From NCBI RefSeq assembly GCF_001544555.2, contig NZ_FCOK02000037.1:21990-85989 (forward strand): a stretch of 64,000 nt of DNA, read 5' to 3'. A program made the position numbers and the translations under genes. Origin of the DNA: Caballeronia udeis (GTDB taxonomy: Bacteria > Pseudomonadota > Gammaproteobacteria > Burkholderiales > Burkholderiaceae). Below, piece by piece: positions 1 to 8,787 of this stretch. Numbering within the stretch: the first letter of the stretch is position 1; every line of letters begins with the position of its first letter. A model generated the notes under the pieces. The model was not told where the DNA came from, searched no databases, and was given only the letters and a program-made list of their open reading frames with translations.

Positions 1-26
1 ACCTGATCGATTTCTTTTTCGCTCAC
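1..26 (-). CDS. rpoE: RNA polymerase sigma factor RpoE, first residues only
   Basis: Read on the minus strand from a GTG at 26, the frame gives V-S-E-K-E-I-D-Q and runs off the window edge. This matches the N-terminus I know for Burkholderia sigma-E (extracytoplasmic stress sigma factor), and rpoE is the expected neighbour downstream of fabF in this family. A GGA lies about 10 bases upstream of the GTG. Only eight complete codons are visible, so the assignment rests on this short match plus gene order. Confidence 0.72.
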
Positions 27-67
27 CTGGGAAATCCGTTAACTTTGGGGGTGCTACGCGGAGGGCT

Positions 68-73
68 ATTGTA
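68..73 (-). promoter_or_regulatory. possible -10 box upstream of rpoE
   Basis: The minus strand reads GCTACAATAGC here. TACAAT is a good sigma-70 -10 hexamer in the context common in Burkholderiales, 41 bases upstream of the rpoE GTG. No convincing -35 box is seen 16-18 bases further upstream, so this is a weak call. Confidence 0.35.
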
Positions 74-121
74 GCGTTACGCCGCCGGAACACGCGGGAT
101 GCTGACCGGCGGTTACACGGG

Positions 122-601
122 TTACAGATGTTCCTGGGCGCAGCGCCGGGCGCGCACGGCCAGTTCGCGGAACGCGGAGGCATTGGCGAGCGCGTCCGCG
201 GCCACCAGAAAGGGTACCGGGCGGCCTTTCGCCGGCACCAGGATGAGGGCAAGCAAGCGATCGCTCCACTGGGCGCAACCTGCAATACGCCGGTATTGCG
301 CGTTCCCCGCGCGATCCCATGTGGTCACCCCGTCTTGTCCGATCTCGAACGCAACGGGCCGGCGACGCTCTCCGCCCCAGGCTGAAGCGGCCAGCGCCGC
401 GGTCACGGTCAAAGCCGCCACGCATGCGCTGAACGGCCCGGTGTAAGCTGCCGCGCACTGGAATACCGACCCGGCCGCTACCGCCACGAATGCTGCGGTA
501 GCGCCCCACAGCAAGGGTGAGGGGCGGATTGCGTGCCGGCGCGGGAAATCAGCGGACGGCTCCACCGATATTTGCGGCGACAGAACTTGAGCGCTTGTCA
601 T
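122..601 (-). CDS. small membrane protein between fabF and rpoE (possible YgfX-like)
   Basis: A 159-residue protein if started at the ATG at 601; a longer frame to 676 would overlap the end of fabF, so 601 is preferred. Residues ~30-75 form two hydrophobic segments (around LLWGATAAFVAVAAG and CVAALTVTAALAA). A soluble tail follows, with an alternating hydrophobic pattern and a late FLVAADALANASAFREL stretch. Two membrane helices plus a small beta-type tail ending in an acidic/helical element is the layout of the YgfX (CptA) family, but I see no decisive motif. It lies 34 bases downstream of fabF on the same strand and before rpoE, so it is probably cotranscribed with one of them. Function not known. 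Confidence 0.7.
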   Translation of the reverse strand: MTSAQVLSPQISVEPSADFPRRHAIRPSPLLWGATAAFVAVAAGSVFQCAAAYTGPFSACVAALTVTAALAASAWGGERRRPVAFEIGQDGVTTWDRAGNAQYRRIAGCAQWSDRLLALILVPAKGRPVPFLVAADALANASAFRELAVRARRCAQEHL

Positions 602-635
602 TCGCCCGCACCCGCAACCATCAGGCGCGCGCCGC

Positions 636-1874
636 TCAATGCCGCTTGAAAACGAGCGTGCCGTTCGTGCCGCCAAAACCGAACGAGTTCTTCAGCGCCA
701 CGTCGATCTTCATGTCCCGCGCTTCGTTTGCGCAGTAGTCCAGGTCGCATTCCGGGTCCTGGTTGAAGATGTTGATGGTGGGCGGGGAGATCTGGTGGTG
801 CAGCGCCAGCACCGTGAAGACCGACTCCAGTCCGCCGGCGCCGCCGAGCAGGTGGCCCGTCATCGACTTGGTGGAATTCACCACGATTTTCTTCGCGTGG
901 TCGCCGAAGGTGTTCTTGATGCCGATGGTCTCGGCCAGATCACCCAGCGGCGTGGACGTGCCGTGAGCGTTCAGGTAGTGCACTTCGTCCGCATTCACCG
1001 ACGCGTTTTTCAACGCATTGCGCATGCTGCGGCGTGCGCCGTCGCCGTCTTCCGGCGGGGCGGTCATGTGATAGGCGTCGCCGCTCATGCCGTAGCCGCT
1101 GACTTCGGCGTAGATCTTCGCGCCACGCGCTTTCGCATGCTCATACTCTTCGAGCACCATCACGCCGGCGCCTTCGCCCAGCACAAAACCGTCGCGATCC
1201 TTGTCCCACGGACGGCTGGCGGTGGCCGGGTCGTCGTTGCGCTGGGACAACGCGCGCGCAGCCGCGAAGCCGCCGATACCCAAAGGCGACACGGTCGCCT
1301 CGGAGCCGCCGCAGATCATCACATCGGCGTCGCCGTATTCAATCAACCGCGAGCCTTCGCCGATGCAATGCAGCCCGGTCGTACACGCGGTCACGATGGC
1401 GAGGTTCGGCCCTTTCAAACCGAAGCGGATGGAGAGATGGCCGGAGATCATGTTGATGATCGACGCCGGCACGAAGAACGGCGAAATCCGGCGCGGGCCG
1501 CGATTCAGCAATTCCGTTTGCGTGACTTCGATCATCGGCAAACCGCCGATTCCCGAGCCAACCACCACACCCACGCGTTCCGAGTTTTCTTCGGTAATTT
1601 CCAGCCCGCTGTCCTGCATGGCTTGCACACCGGCGGCAATGCCGTAATGGATAAAGGTATCCATGTGGCGCGCTTCCTTGGCCGGCATATAGTCTTCGAC
1701 ATTGAAGCCTTTGACTTCACCGGCAAAGCGCGTGGAGAAGTTCGTGGCATCGAACTTCGTGATCTCGGCAATGCCCGACTTGCCAGCGACCAGATTGGCC
1801 CAGCCGTCGGCAACGGTATTGCCGACAGGCGAAATCAGCCCAAGGCCTGTAACAACAACACGACGACGGCTCAC
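636..1874 (-). CDS. fabF: 3-oxoacyl-[ACP] synthase II
   Basis: A 412-residue KAS II, the condensing enzyme that elongates acyl-ACP with malonyl-ACP in fatty-acid synthesis and makes cis-vaccenate from palmitoleate. The Cys-His-His triad is visible: C164 in VTACTTGLH, H304 in NAHGTSTPLGD and H341 in SMTGHLLGG. Length and the N-terminus MSRRRVVVTGLG are typical for FabF. It is the last fab gene of the minus-strand cluster, 145 bases downstream of acpP. This acpP-fabF order is standard, and the two are commonly cotranscribed. Nothing unusual. Confidence 0.98.
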   Translation of the reverse strand: MSRRRVVVTGLGLISPVGNTVADGWANLVAGKSGIAEITKFDATNFSTRFAGEVKGFNVEDYMPAKEARHMDTFIHYGIAAGVQAMQDSGLEITEENSERVGVVVGSGIGGLPMIEVTQTELLNRGPRRISPFFVPASIINMISGHLSIRFGLKGPNLAIVTACTTGLHCIGEGSRLIEYGDADVMICGGSEATVSPLGIGGFAAARALSQRNDDPATASRPWDKDRDGFVLGEGAGVMVLEEYEHAKARGAKIYAEVSGYGMSGDAYHMTAPPEDGDGARRSMRNALKNASVNADEVHYLNAHGTSTPLGDLAETIGIKNTFGDHAKKIVVNSTKSMTGHLLGGAGGLESVFTVLALHHQISPPTINIFNQDPECDLDYCANEARDMKIDVALKNSFGFGGTNGTLVFKRH

Positions 1875-2019
1875 GGTAACCCCTTATCCATAAATGACAA
1901 AAAGCAAAAGCCACAAGATTCACAGGAAATTGCCCTGTGAGCCCTGTGGCTGTTAAATCGGTTCGAATCGCGACAGAGCGTCAACCCCGAAAGTGTAGAA
2001 GCAGCTTGGCGCGCGGGCC

Positions 2020-2259
2020 TTAGGCCTTGACGTTGGCGCGAGCGTAGTCGATCGCCTGCTGAACCGTCGTGATCTTCTCGGCTTCTTCGTCAGGGATTTC
2101 CATGCCGAATTCGTCTTCGAGAGCCATCACGAGTTCGACGGTGTCGAGCGAGTCAGCGCCCAGATCGTTGACGAACGAAGCTTCGTTCTTGATTTCGGCT
2201 TCGGCGACGCCCAGTTGTTCGGCGACGATCTTCTTCACGCGCTGTTCGATATTGTCCAT
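2020..2259 (-). CDS. acpP: acyl carrier protein
   Basis: A 79-residue ACP that carries acyl intermediates on a phosphopantetheine arm in the cytoplasm. The modification site S37 lies in GADSLDT, inside the usual acidic four-helix protein (start [16 protein letters not shown]). A strong GGAGGG ribosome site lies just upstream of the ATG. It sits between fabG and fabF, with 251 bases between it and fabG, which leaves room for its own promoter as expected for such a highly expressed gene. Confidence 0.99.
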
Positions 2260-2303
2260 GCAGCCCTCCGAGGGAAATGTAGTTCAAAAACACGAGTGCG
2301 CGC

Positions 2304-2309
2304 ATTTTA
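2304..2309 (-). promoter_or_regulatory. possible acpP -10 box
   Basis: On the minus strand the acpP leader contains TGATAAAATGCG. TAAAAT, with a TG-like extension two bases upstream, is a plausible -10, giving a leader of roughly 35-40 bases before the acpP ATG at 2259. The -35 region is poor (about GGTATT at 17-base spacing). The rest of 2260-2510 shows no gene. Confidence 0.35.
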
Positions 2310-2510
2310 TCAGGTTTGTACCCGTAAATACCCACGCACGGAATCAGCTTTGTTTCGCGCGTGACATGCCTTTGATGCCCGTCACGCCCGTTCCAGCGCC
2401 CTTTCCCGCTTACCACTTCTGACAGCAAATCTTGCGCCTTGCGCACCGCGCTTTAAATCAGCACTTTGCGCACCCCGCGCCCCAAGGCGCGGATATTAAC
2501 GAAATGCCTG

Positions 2511-3251
2511 TCACATGTACATGCCGCCGTTCACATGGAGCGTAGTGCCCGTTATGTAGCCGGCGTGCGGCGAAGCAAGGAAAGCCACAGCATGCGCGAT
2601 ATCTTCCGGACTGCCCAGTCGGCCGAGTGGTATCTGTGCTGTGAGCGCCGCGCGCTGCGCTTCCGGCAGGACCTTGGTCATGTCGGTATCGATAAAACCC
2701 GGCGCAATGCAGTTCACCGTGATCCCGCGGCTACCGATTTCACGCGCCAGCGCCCGCGTCATGCCTGCCACGCCCGCCTTCGCGGCCGCGTAATTAGCCT
2801 GTCCCGGGTTGCCCGACGACGCCACCACCGAGGTGATGTTGATGATCCGGCCGCCGCGCGCTTTCATCATCGGGCGCAGCACGGCGCGCGAAAGACGAAA
2901 AACGGCGCGCAGGTTGGTGTCGATGACGGCGTCGAATTCGTCGTCCTTCATGCGCATCGCCAACTGATCTTTCGTGATCCCGGCGTTGTTCACCAGCACG
3001 TTGAGGCCGCCGAACTCCTTGACCACGCCGTCGATAAACGCTTCGCTCGCGGCCGCGTCGGTGACGTTCAGGACGGCGCCACGGCTTTGTCCGCCAAACT
3101 CTTTCAACGCTTCGGTAATGCCCTCTGCGCCGCTTTCGCTGGTCGCCGTACCAATTACGGTCGCGCCCTGACGCGCGAGTTCGACCGCGATCGACCGGCC
3201 GATCCCTCGCGACGCACCCGTCACGACCACTATTTGCTTGTCCAGAATCAT
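2511..3251 (-). CDS. fabG: 3-oxoacyl-[ACP] reductase
   Basis: A 246-residue NADPH-dependent short-chain dehydrogenase that reduces 3-oxoacyl-ACP. Visible are the Rossmann motif TGASRGIG (11-18), NNAG (88-91), and the catalytic S141, Y154 and K158 (NYAAAK). The start is the ATG at 3251. The same open frame runs 58 codons further upstream, but that part does not resemble FabG and would overlap fabD. An AAGGA lies upstream of the chosen start. It follows fabD by 56 bases and precedes acpP, the normal order. Confidence 0.98.
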   Translation of the reverse strand: MILDKQIVVVTGASRGIGRSIAVELARQGATVIGTATSESGAEGITEALKEFGGQSRGAVLNVTDAAASEAFIDGVVKEFGGLNVLVNNAGITKDQLAMRMKDDEFDAVIDTNLRAVFRLSRAVLRPMMKARGGRIINITSVVASSGNPGQANYAAAKAGVAGMTRALAREIGSRGITVNCIAPGFIDTDMTKVLPEAQRAALTAQIPLGRLGSPEDIAHAVAFLASPHAGYITGTTLHVNGGMYM

Positions 3252-3307
3252 CTTTTGTTTATTCCTTGTCTGTCGCTTAACTGCTTTGACCTGCCTGGCT
3301 GACGAAT

Positions 3308-4240
3308 TCAGCCGGCGAGCAGTTTGCGGGTTTCTTCGAGCGAAGCCGGATCGAAGATCGACGCGCCGATCAGCGTACCGTCGATGCGCTTCGTCAACCC
3401 GTTCAACACCTTGCCCGGACCGCATTCGATCACGTGCGTGATCCCTTCGTGCGCCATCTTCTGCACGGTTTCGACCCAGCGCACGGGACCGGCGGCCTGA
3501 CGCACAAGCGCGTCCTTGATGGCGGCCGGTTCAGCGACGCTCGCGACATCGATGTTATTGATCAGCGGAATCTGCGGCACTCCAATATCGACGCTAGCCA
3601 GGTACTCGCGCAACTGGTCCGACGCCGGCTTGAGCAGCGACGAATGGAATGGCGCGGATACCGGCAGCGGCAATGCGCGTTTCGCGCCCTTGGCCTTGGC
3701 GATTTCGCAGGCTTTTTCAACGCCCGCTTTCGCACCGGCGATCACCACTTGGGACGGCGCATTGAAGTTCACCGCTTCCACAATCCCCGCCGCCGATGCT
3801 TCGGCGCAAACGGCACGCACGGCGTCGTCATCGAGACCGAGGATGGCGGCCATTCCACCCTCGCCCACGGGTACGGCGCTCTGCATGGCCTGCGCGCGAA
3901 AGCGCACAAGCGGCACCGCAGCCGAAAACGGGAGCGCTCCAGCGACAACCAGCGCCGTGTATTCGCCCAAGCTATGACCCGCGACAATCGCCGGTTTCAG
4001 CCCGGTTTCCTGTTCCCACACACGATAAATCGCATAGGCGGCCGTCAGCATCACGGGTTGCGTGTTCGCGGTCAGACCCAGCTCTTCAACCGGACCTTCA
4101 GCGATCAGCTTGCCCAGATCCTGGCCGAGTGCATCGGAGGCCTGCTGCACGGTATCGCGCACCACGGCGTGGTCGGCAAATGCATTGAGCATGCCGACCG
4201 ACTGGGATCCTTGTCCCGGAAAAACGAACGCGAATTTCAT
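3308..4240 (-). CDS. fabD: malonyl-CoA:ACP transacylase
   Basis: A 310-residue enzyme that transfers malonyl from CoA to ACP to supply extender units. The nucleophile S90 is in GHSLGEYTA and the catalytic His is in SAPFHSSLL near residue 200. The N-terminal FVFPGQGSQ is the family signature, and the length is normal (about 310). It lies between fabH and fabG on the minus strand, separated by 73 and 56 bases. Confidence 0.98.
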   Translation of the reverse strand: MKFAFVFPGQGSQSVGMLNAFADHAVVRDTVQQASDALGQDLGKLIAEGPVEELGLTANTQPVMLTAAYAIYRVWEQETGLKPAIVAGHSLGEYTALVVAGALPFSAAVPLVRFRAQAMQSAVPVGEGGMAAILGLDDDAVRAVCAEASAAGIVEAVNFNAPSQVVIAGAKAGVEKACEIAKAKGAKRALPLPVSAPFHSSLLKPASDQLREYLASVDIGVPQIPLINNIDVASVAEPAAIKDALVRQAAGPVRWVETVQKMAHEGITHVIECGPGKVLNGLTKRIDGTLIGASIFDPASLEETRKLLAG

Positions 4241-4313
4241 GAGGTTCTTACTCGATTGAATTGTCGAATGACTGGCGTGGCGTGATGACGCAGCTGAATC
4301 GGCTAATACCCGC

Positions 4314-5303
4314 TTAATAGCGGATAACCGACGCGCCCCACGTGAAGCCGCCGCCCACCCCTTCGATCAGCACATGCTGGCCGCGCTTGATGCGGCCGTC
4401 GCGCACGGCGACGTCGAATGCGAGAGGAATGGATGCTGCCGACGTATTGCCATGCTCGCCAACGGTCACGACCATGCGCTCCAGCGGCAAATGCAACTTG
4501 CGCGCGGTGCTCTCCATGATGCGGATATTGGCCTGATGCGGAATGAGCCAGTCGATGTCGCCAGCGGTCAGTTGCGCTTTCTCGAGCGCCTCGACAGCCA
4601 CTTTTTCCAGCACCTTGACCGCCAGCTTGAACACGGCCTGGCCATCCATGTGGAGGAACGCGCTGCCTTCGATCACGCCCTTGTTCACGTTGCCCGGCGT
4701 GCACAGGATGTTCGCGTGGCTGCCGTCGGCGTGAAGCGCGCTCGACAGTACGCCGGGTTCATCGGAGGCCTGCAGGATCACGGCGCCCGCACCGTCGCCG
4801 AACAGCACGCAAGTGGTGCGGTCGTTGAAATCGAGAATGCGCGAGAAGGTTTCAGCGCCAACGACCAGAGCCGTGCGATTGGCGCCGCCGCGGATAAGGC
4901 TGTCTGCCATTGCAACCGCGTAAGCAAATCCCGAGCAGACAGCCTGGATGTCGAACGCTGCGCCGCCGTTCTTGATGCCGAGCTTGTTCTGCAACAGGCA
5001 AGCAGTGCTGGGAAAAACGAAGTCAGGCGTGGACGTGGCGACAATGATCAGATCGATCGATTGCGGATCAATGCCCGCAGCCTCGATCGCATGACGCGAC
5101 GCCTGCAAGGCAAGGTCGCTGGTCGTTTGGTCGGGTGCGGCGAAGTGGCGTGCATGGATACCGGTGCGGGCGACGATCCACTCATCGCTCGTTTCAACAC
5201 CTTGTTTTGCGAGACGCTCGGCCAGTTCCTGGTTCGAGACACGGTCCGCCGGCAGGTAACTGCCCGTTCCGATCACGCGGGAATAGAGATTCGATTGAGC
5301 CAT
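4314..5303 (-). CDS. fabH: 3-oxoacyl-[ACP] synthase III
   Basis: A 329-residue KAS III that starts fatty-acid synthesis by condensing acetyl-CoA with malonyl-ACP. The catalytic C123 is in AVCSGFAYA, the His in LIPHQANIRI and the Asn in GEHGNTSAAS. Its ATG overlaps the plsX stop by one base (TAATG), so translation of the two is probably coupled. Length is typical. Confidence 0.98.
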   Translation of the reverse strand: MAQSNLYSRVIGTGSYLPADRVSNQELAERLAKQGVETSDEWIVARTGIHARHFAAPDQTTSDLALQASRHAIEAAGIDPQSIDLIIVATSTPDFVFPSTACLLQNKLGIKNGGAAFDIQAVCSGFAYAVAMADSLIRGGANRTALVVGAETFSRILDFNDRTTCVLFGDGAGAVILQASDEPGVLSSALHADGSHANILCTPGNVNKGVIEGSAFLHMDGQAVFKLAVKVLEKVAVEALEKAQLTAGDIDWLIPHQANIRIMESTARKLHLPLERMVVTVGEHGNTSAASIPLAFDVAVRDGRIKRGQHVLIEGVGGGFTWGASVIRY

Positions 5304-6475
5304 TATGCCTTCGAGGATAGCGCGGCGCCCGGTTCGCCCGGCTGCACGAGCGGGCGGTCAACGACCGTATTATCGCCTGGGGCGACGGGGTCGGCCGCGG
5401 GGTCGGTCTGATTCGGAACCGTGGCGCCAGCAGTGTCAGCGGAAGCGCCGAGCGCCGCTTGTTGCACGGGAGCAGCGTTTTCTTCCATGGCGCGCACGAG
5501 GCGTTCAAGCACGCCATTTTTGACCGCATCATACCCGCGTTTGATAGCCCATTCAAACCCGTACGCTTGTGCCGACCCGTGGCTCTTGATGACCAGCCCG
5601 CGCAAGCCGAGCAGCGCAGCGCCGTTGTACTGAGCGGGGTCGACCCGGCGTTTGAAGCGTTTGAGAACGGGCAATGCGACGATTGCCATCAGCTTGGTGA
5701 GGAGTGACCGGCTGAATTCCTCGCGAATCATGTCGGTCAGCATCTGCGCCAGACCTTCCGAAGTCTTCAGCGCCACGTTGCCGACAAAACCATCGCATAC
5801 GACCACGTCGGTCGTGCCTTTATAGATGTCGTTGCCTTCCACGTTGCCGTAGAAATTGAGCGTGCTTGCGCGCAGCAATTCGCCGGCGCGTTTGATGATG
5901 TCGTTGCCCTTGATGACTTCTTCGCCAATGTTGAGCAGACCGATGGTCGGCCGCTCCTTGTCCCCGATGGCGGCGACGAGCGCGTGGCCCATTTCGGCGA
6001 ATTGCAGCAAGTGTTGCGGCTCGCAGTCCACGTTCGCGCCCAGGTCGAGCACGGTGGTGAAGCCCTTCTGGCTTGGCATCGCGAATGCGATAGCCGGGCG
6101 CTCGATGCCCGGCAGCGTCTTGAGCACGTAGCGGGACACGGCCATCAGTGCGCCGGTGTTGCCTGCCGAGATGCACGTCTGTGCCTGGCCGTCCTTGACG
6201 AGGTTGAGCGCCACCCGCATGGACGAATCTTTTTTCCGGCGCAGCGCGACCTCTACCGGATCGTCCATCTCGACCACTTCGGTGGCCGGAACGACCGTCA
6301 GCCGGGTTTCGCCGGTGGCTTTGCACTTCTTCAGTTGCGCGCGGATGGCCGGCTCGATGCCGACGAGCAACAGATGCGCATCAGGATGCGAACGCACAAA
6401 ACTGACCGCGGCGGGAACGGTCACGGCCGGGCCGTGGTCGCCTCCCATGCAGTCGATAGTGATCTTTACGGTCAT
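5303..6475 (-). CDS. plsX: phosphate acyltransferase PlsX
   Basis: A 390-residue peripheral membrane enzyme converting acyl-ACP to acyl-phosphate for phospholipid synthesis. The family start (KITIDCMGGDHGP), the SAGNTGALMA motif (102-111) and FVGNVALK are clear. The PlsX core ends around residue 340. The remaining ~50 residues are Ala/Pro/Asp-rich and look disordered, making the protein somewhat longer than the ~345-residue family core. The ATG at 6475 lies 24 bases downstream of a terminator-like hairpin separating it from rpmF, and no strong ribosome site is seen. Confidence 0.97.
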   Translation of the reverse strand: MTVKITIDCMGGDHGPAVTVPAAVSFVRSHPDAHLLLVGIEPAIRAQLKKCKATGETRLTVVPATEVVEMDDPVEVALRRKKDSSMRVALNLVKDGQAQTCISAGNTGALMAVSRYVLKTLPGIERPAIAFAMPSQKGFTTVLDLGANVDCEPQHLLQFAEMGHALVAAIGDKERPTIGLLNIGEEVIKGNDIIKRAGELLRASTLNFYGNVEGNDIYKGTTDVVVCDGFVGNVALKTSEGLAQMLTDMIREEFSRSLLTKLMAIVALPVLKRFKRRVDPAQYNGAALLGLRGLVIKSHGSAQAYGFEWAIKRGYDAVKNGVLERLVRAMEENAAPVQQAALGASADTAGATVPNQTDPAADPVAPGDNTVVDRPLVQPGEPGAALSSKA

Positions 6476-6498
6476 GGAGTGCGACGAATTTCAGGCAC

Positions 6499-6522
6499 AA
6501 AAAAGCGGCAGTGAAATGCCGC
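6499..6522 (-). terminator. hairpin plus T-run between rpmF and plsX
   Basis: On the minus strand GCGGCA - TTTCAC - TGCCGC is followed directly by six T. This is a compact 6-bp GC-rich stem with a U-tract, in the direction of rpmF transcription. It lies about 95 bases after the rpmF stop and 24 bases before the plsX ATG. It should end some or all yceD-rpmF transcripts, or act as an attenuator for plsX-fab. Confidence 0.7.
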
Positions 6523-6616
6523 CTTCTTGTCGTACCGGGAAGATGTCAAGCGCGAGCAACCGCGACTCAGACCACGAGTCAAGACGGTGACGCTAGACGC
6601 AACAAGCGCCGTACGC

Positions 6617-6796
6617 TTAGTCGTTCTTCGTCTTGATGACTTTCTTGCCACGATAGTAGCCGTTCGGGCTCACGTGGTGACGCAGATGCACTTCACCCGT
6701 GCTCGGCTCAACTGCCAGCGGCGCTGCGGTGAGGAAATCGTGCGAACGATGCATGCCGCGCTTGGACGGCGATTTCTTGTTTTGCTGAACTGCCAT
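6617..6796 (-). CDS. rpmF: 50S ribosomal protein L32
   Basis: A 59-residue basic protein starting MAVQQNKKSPSKRGMHRSHD and ending VIKTKND. This is the L32 pattern, including the conserved MHRSHDFL and HHVSPNGYYRG. It is a structural part of the large ribosomal subunit. The gene lies downstream of yceD (199 bases) and upstream of plsX, the arrangement also known from E. coli. The beta-proteobacterial form here lacks the zinc-binding cysteines of some L32 proteins. Confidence 0.98.
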   Translation of the reverse strand: MAVQQNKKSPSKRGMHRSHDFLTAAPLAVEPSTGEVHLRHHVSPNGYYRGKKVIKTKND

Positions 6797-6994
6797 GATG
6801 ACTCCAGAAAAATTTTGCGAATTCTAACACAGCTCGACACGCCGGAGACCCTGACCTGAGGCCAGTGAGTCTTTCCGGACGCGTCGCGCCGCCTGATGAT
6901 TCGACACCCGGCCTGATGCCGGACGTCAATACTCTTTAATGCGAGCGTTTAATGCACACTCAGTGCGTGCGCTTCACTGCCCGCTTAATGCTGC

Positions 6995-7648
6995 TTAATG
7001 CTTATTGTCGTCGGAACCGCCCTGCTTGAGCTTACCGAGCGCGGCGAACGGATTGGGTCTGCCTGTGCCGCCATCCTGCTGCGTGCCTGCATCGCCATTC
7101 AGACCACCATCGTCCAGCTCGCCCTCGGCGCCGTCGAGACCCGTTACCAGGCTCTCGTGCACTTCGGGACACACATCGTGCTTCGGCACGAGCGGCAAGG
7201 ACAACAACAATTCCTCTTCGATCAAGTCGACGAGATCGAACTGGCGTGAGCCGACGATCACTTCCACTTCATCGTTGTCTAGCGGAAACTCGTCCGCTTC
7301 TTCTTCCGTCGTGACAATGCGATACGTTGCATCGACATCCAGGTGCTGCGAATACGGCGAAAGACAACGCTGGCATTCGATCCAGACCGATCCGTGCACA
7401 GCGAGCCGCAAATAAGGCTGCGGCGCTTCAGTGCCGTCGTCCTGCAACTCGGGCTGCATGGAGCCTTCGGCCTGCCATGAAAACACCGTGTCACGGTCCG
7501 GGGCATCGGCCGGCACTTCGTTCTGCATACGCGGCAATTGCGAGACTCGTACACCACCTGCTGCCTGCCGACGGCTTTGGGCGAATTCGAACAGGTCGAG
7601 TGCGCGCAAGTCGGCGGGACATGCAGGTTTGCCAGGATTCTGTGTCAT
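6995..7648 (-). CDS. yceD: YceD family protein (DUF177, 23S rRNA accumulation)
   Basis: A 217-residue protein of the DUF177/YceD family, linked in other bacteria to 23S rRNA accumulation; the biochemical role is unclear. It shows the family's CxxC-type element (ECQRCLSPY) before an acidic middle part and LSLPLVPKH. The C-terminal ~45 residues are Gly/Asp-rich and end in the GKLKQGG region typical of this family. A GGAG ribosome site precedes the ATG. Cotranscription with rpmF is expected. Confidence 0.9.
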   Translation of the reverse strand: MTQNPGKPACPADLRALDLFEFAQSRRQAAGGVRVSQLPRMQNEVPADAPDRDTVFSWQAEGSMQPELQDDGTEAPQPYLRLAVHGSVWIECQRCLSPYSQHLDVDATYRIVTTEEEADEFPLDNDEVEVIVGSRQFDLVDLIEEELLLSLPLVPKHDVCPEVHESLVTGLDGAEGELDDGGLNGDAGTQQDGGTGRPNPFAALGKLKQGGSDDNKH

Positions 7649-8172
7649 GTGCGCTCCTGCAGTGGTCGTTGCCGTGACGGCTGGATAGCAAGTCCACGGA
7701 GGACGACCGGGGGTGAAACCGCAGTATGCACCGCACCGGACCCGTCCGGCTGGTGTGGTTTATCCCGATCTTTCGGTTCGGCCACTTCTCGAATCAAGCA
7801 CCAGTCCGAGCCGCTATGTGGGCGAGCCGCTTTTCCGGCTCAAGCAGCCTTGGCTCAAGCAATCGCACCGGGTCTCCAGATCCGCCTTGCACACGCTGAT
7901 GCCCGACATCTCGGTACACTTCCAGCCACCGCCTGCGCTTCGGCCCGACCGTGGCCCGACCATGTTTCTTCAGTTTCCGACCATGTTTCTTCAGTTTCTT
8001 CACCGGTCTCTAGCGGACAAAGGGCTCCACATACCGATGAAAAGCCCAAAATCATAGCGGCTTTGTCTTTTCGAGTCAAACACTTATGCTCCGGTGTGCG
8101 GCACCGCCGGTTCAGTCCGGACCCAGCCCGGTTCCAGTCCTTCACCCCATTTGTTGATAGCCAATCCCTTTC
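7649..8172. other. intergenic region between yceD and maf, no gene seen
   Basis: This 524-base divergent spacer separates yceD (minus) from maf (plus). Short open frames on both strands have no ribosome sites or recognisable content. It holds a perfect 21-bp tandem duplication (7956-7997) and a pair of GGCTCAAGCA repeats near 7838 and 7853. Promoters for both flanking genes must lie here, but I cannot name clear boxes. Confidence 0.6.
7956..7997. repeat. 21-bp perfect tandem duplication
   Basis: CCGACCATGTTTCTTCAGTT plus one T occurs twice head to tail (7956-7976 and 7977-7997) with no mismatch. It is intergenic and out of keeping with the GC-rich surroundings. It may be a recent slippage event. 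Confidence 0.9.
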
Positions 8173-8787
8173 ATGCCCGACGCCTCAAATAAGCCGCGCC
8201 TCATCCTTGCCTCGAGTTCGCGTTACCGGCGGGAGTTGCTCGAACGCCTGCGCATTCCCTTCGATGTGATCACGCCCGATATCGACGAAACGCTGCTCGA
8301 CGGCGAAACGCCGGAAGCCACGGCCGTCCGGCTGTCGATCGCCAAGGCGCGTGCGGCCGCGGCCCGCGTGACCCATGCTTCCGGTGCGCTCGTGATCGGC
8401 TCGGATCAGGTCGCCACCTGCGACGGCCGTCAGATCGGCAAGCCCGGCACGCATGACAATGCGCGCGCCCAGCTTCTGTCGATGCGCGGCAAAAGCGTCG
8501 AATTCCACAGCGCGCTGTGTCTCTTCGACAGCCGCACGGACGCGATCCAATCCGCCGATATTGTCACCCGCGTGCAGTTCCGCGACCTGACGGATCCGGA
8601 AATCGAAGCATATTTGCTCGCCGAAACGCCTTACGACGTGGCGGGCAGCGCGAAATCGGAGGGCTTGGGCATCACGCTTATCGATGCAATTCACTCCGAC
8701 GATCCCACCGCGCTGGTCGGCTTGCCGCTGATTGCGTTGTCGCGGATGTTGCGCACGGCCGGGTTTCCGTTGGTGGAGGCAGCATGA
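8173..8787 (+). CDS. maf: Maf-family nucleotide pyrophosphatase (YceF-type, 7-methyl-GTP)
   Basis: A 204-residue Maf protein, a house-cleaning enzyme hydrolysing modified nucleoside triphosphates. The N-terminal substrate loop LASSSRYRRELL (12-23), the catalytic-Asp element GSDQVA (~76-81) and the YDVAGSAKSEGLG region are visible. Among Maf proteins the YceF group (7-methyl-GTP) is favoured because the gene lies next to yceD-rpmF, as in E. coli. That specificity is inferred from context, not from a residue check. Its TGA overlaps the next ATG (ATGA). Confidence 0.9.
   Translation: MPDASNKPRLILASSSRYRRELLERLRIPFDVITPDIDETLLDGETPEATAVRLSIAKARAAAARVTHASGALVIGSDQVATCDGRQIGKPGTHDNARAQLLSMRGKSVEFHSALCLFDSRTDAIQSADIVTRVQFRDLTDPEIEAYLLAETPYDVAGSAKSEGLGITLIDAIHSDDPTALVGLPLIALSRMLRTAGFPLVEAA

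Noticed and set aside
639..1940. 433-codon frame antisense to fabF
   Set aside because: His/Arg/Ala-rich shadow of a certain gene, typical of GC-rich codon structure.
2466..3302. 278-codon frame antisense to fabG
   Set aside because: Shadow of a certain short-chain dehydrogenase gene.
7855..8145. 96-codon minus-strand frame containing a repeated EETEETW peptide
   Set aside because: The repeat is just the translated 21-bp DNA duplication; no ribosome site and no homologue known to me.
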